This document shows, in pieces, positions 61,301 to 64,000 of a DNA stretch of 64,000 nt (position 1 is the stretch's first letter; each line of letters starts with the position of its first letter). The stretch comes from CAZGOM01 sp964542875. Lineage in GTDB: Bacteria > Planctomycetota > Phycisphaerae > Phycisphaerales > Phycisphaeraceae. Where the stretch lies: contig CAZIWA010000003.1 of the NCBI GenBank assembly GCA_964542875.1, forward strand, positions 1 through 64,000. The letters are read 5' to 3'. The translations under genes were made by a program, and so were the position numbers. A model generated the notes under the pieces. The model was not told the origin of the DNA. It made no database searches and saw only the letters and a list, made by a program, of their open reading frames with translations.

Positions 61301-62664
61301 TGCCATTGGCCGGATTTGTTCTTGAGCCGGTGTTCGAGGTAGTACCGGTTGCTTCTGCCGGAGAGGTGATCGTCCATGGCCTTAAAGGCGTTGGCGCGGT
61401 CGTCCGGGTGGGAGAGCAACTGCATGGCGTTGGTGCCGGGAGAGAAGTCCCCCGGGGCATAGCCAAGCATTTCAAACCAGCGCGCGGAGAGGTACATCTC
61501 GTTGCTTTGGGGGTTCCATTCCCAGAGGCCGTCGTTTGACGCCGCCATGGCGTGTTCCAGCCGGGTCTGGCTGATGCGAAGCTCCTGCTGGCCCAGGACT
61601 GCGGGGGTGACGTCGATGCCGACGGCGGCCAGGCCCAGGCGTTTGCCGGTGGCGTCCTCCAGCGGATAGTGATGGAGCAGAAGCCAGAGGCTGCCGGCGT
61701 TCTTGTGCTGGATCTTGACCTGACCTTGAAACTCCTTGCCTTCCCGGACGGCGTCGCGCAGCTCGTTTGCGCTGGGTTCCTGATTCAGAGGGGAAAGCAG
61801 AACTTCAACGAGCGTCTTGTTCTTGATTTCGTCGAGGGTGTAGCCGGTCATTTTCACGAAACCGTCGTTGATCCACTCGTGCTTACCCTGGGTGTCGGTG
61901 AGGGCGACGAAGTTCATCGGGTTTTCGGCGATGGCGGCCAGCTTGCGGTTTTGAATGGTGGTCAAGTCCAGCCGGGCGGCCAGCCTGCGGGCCGCGAAGA
62001 CGATGGGGACGGTCAGCAGGGAGGTGCCAATCACCAGCAGGGCGATGGCCAGCAGTTCCTGGCGCAGATGCATGCTCTGGTGTTCAATATTTTCCCGTTT
62101 GACCCATTCCTGAACATGGTCTTCCAAAAGGCCGAAGTCTTTGAGGATGGGGCTTTGGGCGGCGCTGAGCTGGTTGATGATGACCCGGGCTTCATCGGCG
62201 GAAACCGGAGTGATGTGGTTGCGCTCGGTGATGGTCTGGTAGATCGCGCGGATGGGTTTGAAGTTCTCGTTGATCTGGCTGAGCTGGTCGTTGAACTGCT
62301 TGCGTTCGGCGGCGGTGGTCACGCTCAGGGGGGTGAGATCGATAGGTCCTTGAGTGGGGGAGTCGAGCGCGGACCACTGATCGACCAGAGGTTTAAGCTG
62401 GGCTGCACTGTCGGCGCGGACATCCGGGGAGAAGTCCATGAGCACGCGCACGGCCAGCCTGTGCATCTGGGTAAGGGCGCCGAGGCGGTGAGCCATTTCC
62501 AGTTCGATGTGGTTGATGCTCTGCTGGTGGGTTTCCTGAGTTTTATTTGAATTTGAGATGATGGTGATGGCAGCCAGCGATAGCAACACCAGCCCGCCGA
62601 TGAGCGCGATGCTCAGCAGCAGATGCGCATGCTGTCGTCCTTTAGCCACGAGACTTTGAAGCAT
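58327..62664 (-). CDS. Hybrid sensor histidine kinase, five PAS domains, receiver and HPt
   Basis: A 1445-residue inner-membrane sensor. Helix 1 at about 14-37 and helix 2 at about 197-217 enclose a periplasmic sensor of about 160 residues. Five PAS units follow at about 240-870 (signs: WINDGFVKMTGYT, ARWFEMLGYAP, ANRAALDLLGLA, ERMCELMGIS, FRLFGMDP). Then come HisKA with phospho-His near 922 (MSHEIRTPM), HATPase (HDTGIGM; GGTGLGLAISGRL), receiver with Asp near 1236 (LMDIQMPVMDG) and HPt with His near 1392 (AHHLKGSG). ATG 62664 is preferred to TTG 62685. It contains the whole phosphorelay in one chain except an output domain. The glycosidase-like gene follows 176 bases on, in the same direction; a link is possible but not shown. 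Confidence 0.95.
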   Translation of the reverse strand: MLQSLVAKGRQHAHLLLSIALIGGLVLLSLAAITIISNSNKTQETHQQSINHIELEMAHRLGALTQMHRLAVRVLMDFSPDVRADSAAQLKPLVDQWSALDSPTQGPIDLTPLSVTTAAERKQFNDQLSQINENFKPIRAIYQTITERNHITPVSADEARVIINQLSAAQSPILKDFGLLEDHVQEWVKRENIEHQSMHLRQELLAIALLVIGTSLLTVPIVFAARRLAARLDLTTIQNRKLAAIAENPMNFVALTDTQGKHEWINDGFVKMTGYTLDEIKNKTLVEVLLSPLNQEPSANELRDAVREGKEFQGQVKIQHKNAGSLWLLLHHYPLEDATGKRLGLAAVGIDVTPAVLGQQELRISQTRLEHAMAASNDGLWEWNPQSNEMYLSARWFEMLGYAPGDFSPGTNAMQLLSHPDDRANAFKAMDDHLSGRSNRYYLEHRLKNKSGQWQWVLGRAMVTARDDAGKPLRVTGTIGDIHDRRLAQERFKTLFETSPEPNLLIDHDHVIDANRAALDLLGLAEKSEIVGHSKSEFSPEYQAPNVLSQDACTEKWDQIARGHPVRFEWNFKHKSGTLIPGFVAINPIQLDGQPMGLVVIHDLTVQRQVEGSLRSSELRYQLAVRGTRQGIWEWNIQTDEVFFTERMCELMGISPTERISGIEGILKFAFPDDVPRFKRALNEHLAERKPFDLEYRVRGKTGTYRWFRATGQATWDDKGDPILMAGSLNDITQAKLANLALAKSEAMLTESQSIAMLGSWYYDVRTGELVWSKETFRLFGMDPSNDHPPTFDEHARQVLPEDYAHWKHNIETALVEGTSLDFEFRISRIDGQIGFLWCRGSAKRDDSGRVIELSGTLQDITRVRNTEAQLRQQTEKLMATTHDLEVKQSELMSQKREIEAERVRAETASRTKSEFLANMSHEIRTPMTAILGFAEMLSDPAVSPEVRAECVQTIRRNGLHLLEIINDILDLSKIEAGKMDLESIPCKTRDIVDEVITLMRVRTSAKAIDLRVEYATPVPETFKTDPTRLRQILINLVSNAIKFTERGGVDIEIRYLPAARPDGPCMLEFNIHDTGIGMSHEQVEKLFQVFTQADSSTTRKFGGTGLGLAISGRLAKLMGGDIKVKSEANIGSTFTLTILAQEPEGVLSHDGPGAEVMLEEAPTSDAIRIFSEGREALFGVRILLAEDGPDNRRFITFILEEAGAKVDSVENGQDAVRHVMLSQKTTTPVDLVLMDIQMPVMDGYTAARTLRNNGWRGPIIALTAHAMLGERERCLAAGCNEYQTKPVDRIRLIRSIKDFVAINKPKQHEGQPAHPEANFGIDIGAAPLSPARPVGIRAGTGTGPLFSTLSGNPRVAGLIVDYVRGLAEYASKFEAAVASGELEAARVMAHHLKGSGTMYGFPTITETASRAERLIKQKIDPESAKAAIKELVAVCRRASVREKV

Positions 62665-62782
62665 AGCGGTCTCGACAAAGAGCAAAGAAGGCCCGTGCGC
62701 ATGACCGGTTTTGAGCGAGCGCGGCTTCGTGGGGTTGCAAGCGCAAAATGGGTCCGGTCAGGCGTGTCTAGAAATGTATTCT

Positions 62783-63706
62783 TTATCCTTTATAGCTGAA
62801 AGCACCGAGGCTTTCCAGAGTCTGACTCATGGCCTGTGTACCGTTCTTTCCCGCGCCCTGGGTTTGGGCGGCGCGGAAGTAAGTTTCAGCGAGGCTGGTG
62901 CCGGCCAGGGGGACGCCCCGTGCGCGCGCGGCTTCGGCGACGATGGCGAGGTCTTTCAGGACCAGGTCGATCATGAAGCCGGGGGCCATGTCGCCCTTGG
63001 CGATACGCGGGCCGAGGTTGGCAAGCTGCCAGGAGGAGCCTGCGCCGCCTGCGACGACCTGGATCATTTTTTCAACGTCGAGCCCGCATTTTTTGGCGAG
63101 GGCCATGGCTTCGCACGCGGCCAGCAGGTTGACGGAAACGGCGACCTGATTGCAGGCCTTACAGACCTGGCCCATGCCGGCGGGGCCCATGTGGACGATG
63201 GATTTGCCGACTTTTTCGAACATGGGTTTGCAGGCTTCAAAAGCGGCGGGGGAGCCGCCGACCATGATGCTGAGGGTGGCGTTGCGTGCGCCGACATCGC
63301 CGCCGGAGACGGGGGCGTCGACGAATTCGACGTTCTTTTCGCTCAGGCGTTTTGCGAACTCCTGGGTGGCGACGGGGTTGATGGTGGAGTGGTCGACGAT
63401 GATGGGGGCGTTGGCCAGATCAATGCCGGCCAGGACGCCGTTTTCGGAAAAGAGAATGGCTTCAACGTCGGGGGTGTCAGTCACGTTGATGCAGATGACA
63501 TCGGGCTTGAGTTGGGCGAGGGCTTTGGGGGAGGCTGCGGCTTTGCCGCCGAGTTTGACGACGGGTTCGCATTTGGCCGCGGTGCGGTTCCAGACGGTGA
63601 CCTGATAGCCGGCTTTGAGAAGGTTAGAGGCCATGGCGGTGCCCATGATCCCCATGCCGAGGTAACCGATGTGCTTGATGGTCCGGGTGGAGGAAGGGGT
63701 GGACAT
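62783..63706 (-). CDS. Beta-hydroxyacid dehydrogenase (3-hydroxyisobutyrate/tartronate semialdehyde type)
   Basis: A 307-residue NAD(P)-dependent enzyme. The Rossmann motif GYLGMGIMGTAMA (about 14-26), the substrate loop VDAPVSGGDVGA (129-140) and the catalytic Lys183 in GQVCKACNQ are all seen. The family covers 3-hydroxyisobutyrate dehydrogenase, tartronate semialdehyde reductase and GlyR-type enzymes; the substrate cannot be fixed here. The start MSTPSSTRTIKHIG has about 10 residues before the first strand, which is normal. A long-range inverted repeat (tgaccgg/ccggtca) between it and the kinase may end its transcript. Confidence 0.92.
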   Translation of the reverse strand: MSTPSSTRTIKHIGYLGMGIMGTAMASNLLKAGYQVTVWNRTAAKCEPVVKLGGKAAASPKALAQLKPDVICINVTDTPDVEAILFSENGVLAGIDLANAPIIVDHSTINPVATQEFAKRLSEKNVEFVDAPVSGGDVGARNATLSIMVGGSPAAFEACKPMFEKVGKSIVHMGPAGMGQVCKACNQVAVSVNLLAACEAMALAKKCGLDVEKMIQVVAGGAGSSWQLANLGPRIAKGDMAPGFMIDLVLKDLAIVAEAARARGVPLAGTSLAETYFRAAQTQGAGKNGTQAMSQTLESLGAFSYKG

Positions 63707-63821
63707 TTGTACAAACTCCCTGCGTAAACGGATAACAACTCAAATGCAAAAACCTGCCTGCCAGGAAATGCATGTGGAAGGTGGTCAGGTAGTGTAGCAA
63801 GCGCGTCAAGGGGGACCGGTC

Positions 63822-64000
63822 CTATAGATGAAATGACACCGGGGCGCTGGGTTGGGACAGGGCCGACACGAGGGGATCATCCGAGGAGTTGGGATCAAAG
63901 GGGACGAAGGTGACGGGGTTTTCGCGGGTGTGCCAGGCCGACAAGCCAAGGGCCGCAGCGCCGTTGGCGGAGGCCATTTTGATGAGAAGGGCGGGGTTAG
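63822..64000 (-). CDS. C-terminal end of an amidohydrolase-like protein (cut by the window edge)
   Basis: On the minus strand a frame enters from the right edge and ends at TAG 63822-63824, giving the last 59 residues. ALLIKMASANGAAALGLSAW resembles the C-terminal segment of amidohydrolases (TrzF/SsnA-type ALxMATxNGAxALGL), and FVPFDP resembles their final strand. The active site would be upstream and is not in the window. It precedes the dehydrogenase gene by 115 bases on the same strand. Confidence 0.55.
   Translation of the reverse strand, partial: NPALLIKMASANGAAALGLSAWHTRENPVTFVPFDPNSSDDPLVSALSQPSAPVSFHL

Noticed and set aside
1..64000. CRISPR arrays, tRNA or rRNA genes and prophage genes
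   Set aside because: No evenly spaced repeats, no cloverleaf-like or rRNA-like stretch and no phage structural genes were noticed by reading; a covariance search was not possible.

Overview
This window reads as a chromosomal segment of a planctomycete, most likely class Phycisphaerae. Four features support that: prepilin-like proteins that combine an N-terminal FTLIELL methylation motif with a C-terminal H-x9-DG motif; zinc-ribbon membrane proteins of the CIGCGYDLR...CPECG type; a secreted protein opening with a planctomycete LEPR-xLL-like sorting motif (LEALEGRQLLS); and many weak Shine-Dalgarno sites in GC-rich DNA. No phage genes, CRISPR array, rRNA or tRNA were seen. The only mobile-type gene is a RAYT-like Y1 transposase flanked by inverted REP-like repeats at the left end.

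Layout: 1-742 holds the tail of an unknown gene and the REP/RAYT unit. 769-3085 (minus) is a three-lipoprotein cassette of A-B-A' form. 3279-9490 (minus) is a fatty-acid/phospholipid operon, in transcription order rpmF-plsX-fabH-fabD-hypothetical-fabG-acpP-fabF, with a visible promoter ahead of rpmF and a terminator after fabF. 9748-12622 carries three related zinc-ribbon membrane proteins in a row. 12842-20279 holds an L-fuconate dehydratase-like enolase-superfamily gene, a lipoprotein, a prepilin-like protein and two tandem large secreted paralogues of unknown function.

20774-38098 (plus) is the standout: an 11-gene, tightly packed locus. It encodes two secreted TPR proteins, a 2734-residue secreted TPR/beta-domain protein, a small unknown protein, ExbB, two ExbD proteins, a TonB-like one-helix protein, a second one-helix protein ending in a DUF4159 domain, and a membrane protein. 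It looks like a proton-motive-force-energised cell-envelope machine built round a giant periplasmic protein. I know of no experimentally characterised system with this make-up.

38182-50000 holds a membrane protein, a 1427-residue LEPR-xLL-type repeat protein, more prepilin-like genes, a PBP4-type DD-peptidase, an FAD monooxygenase divergent from an isochorismatase-family gene, and a DinB-family gene. 50081-53986 is dnaE. 53991-63706 (minus) holds another prepilin-like gene, a large secreted glycosidase-like protein, a five-PAS hybrid histidine kinase and a beta-hydroxyacid dehydrogenase. The right edge cuts a gene whose C-terminus looks like an amidohydrolase.

The secreted carbohydrate-type proteins, prepilin-like proteins and shared intergenic AAACGTTT motifs fit a polysaccharide-degrading lifestyle with local transcriptional control. 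That last link is inference.
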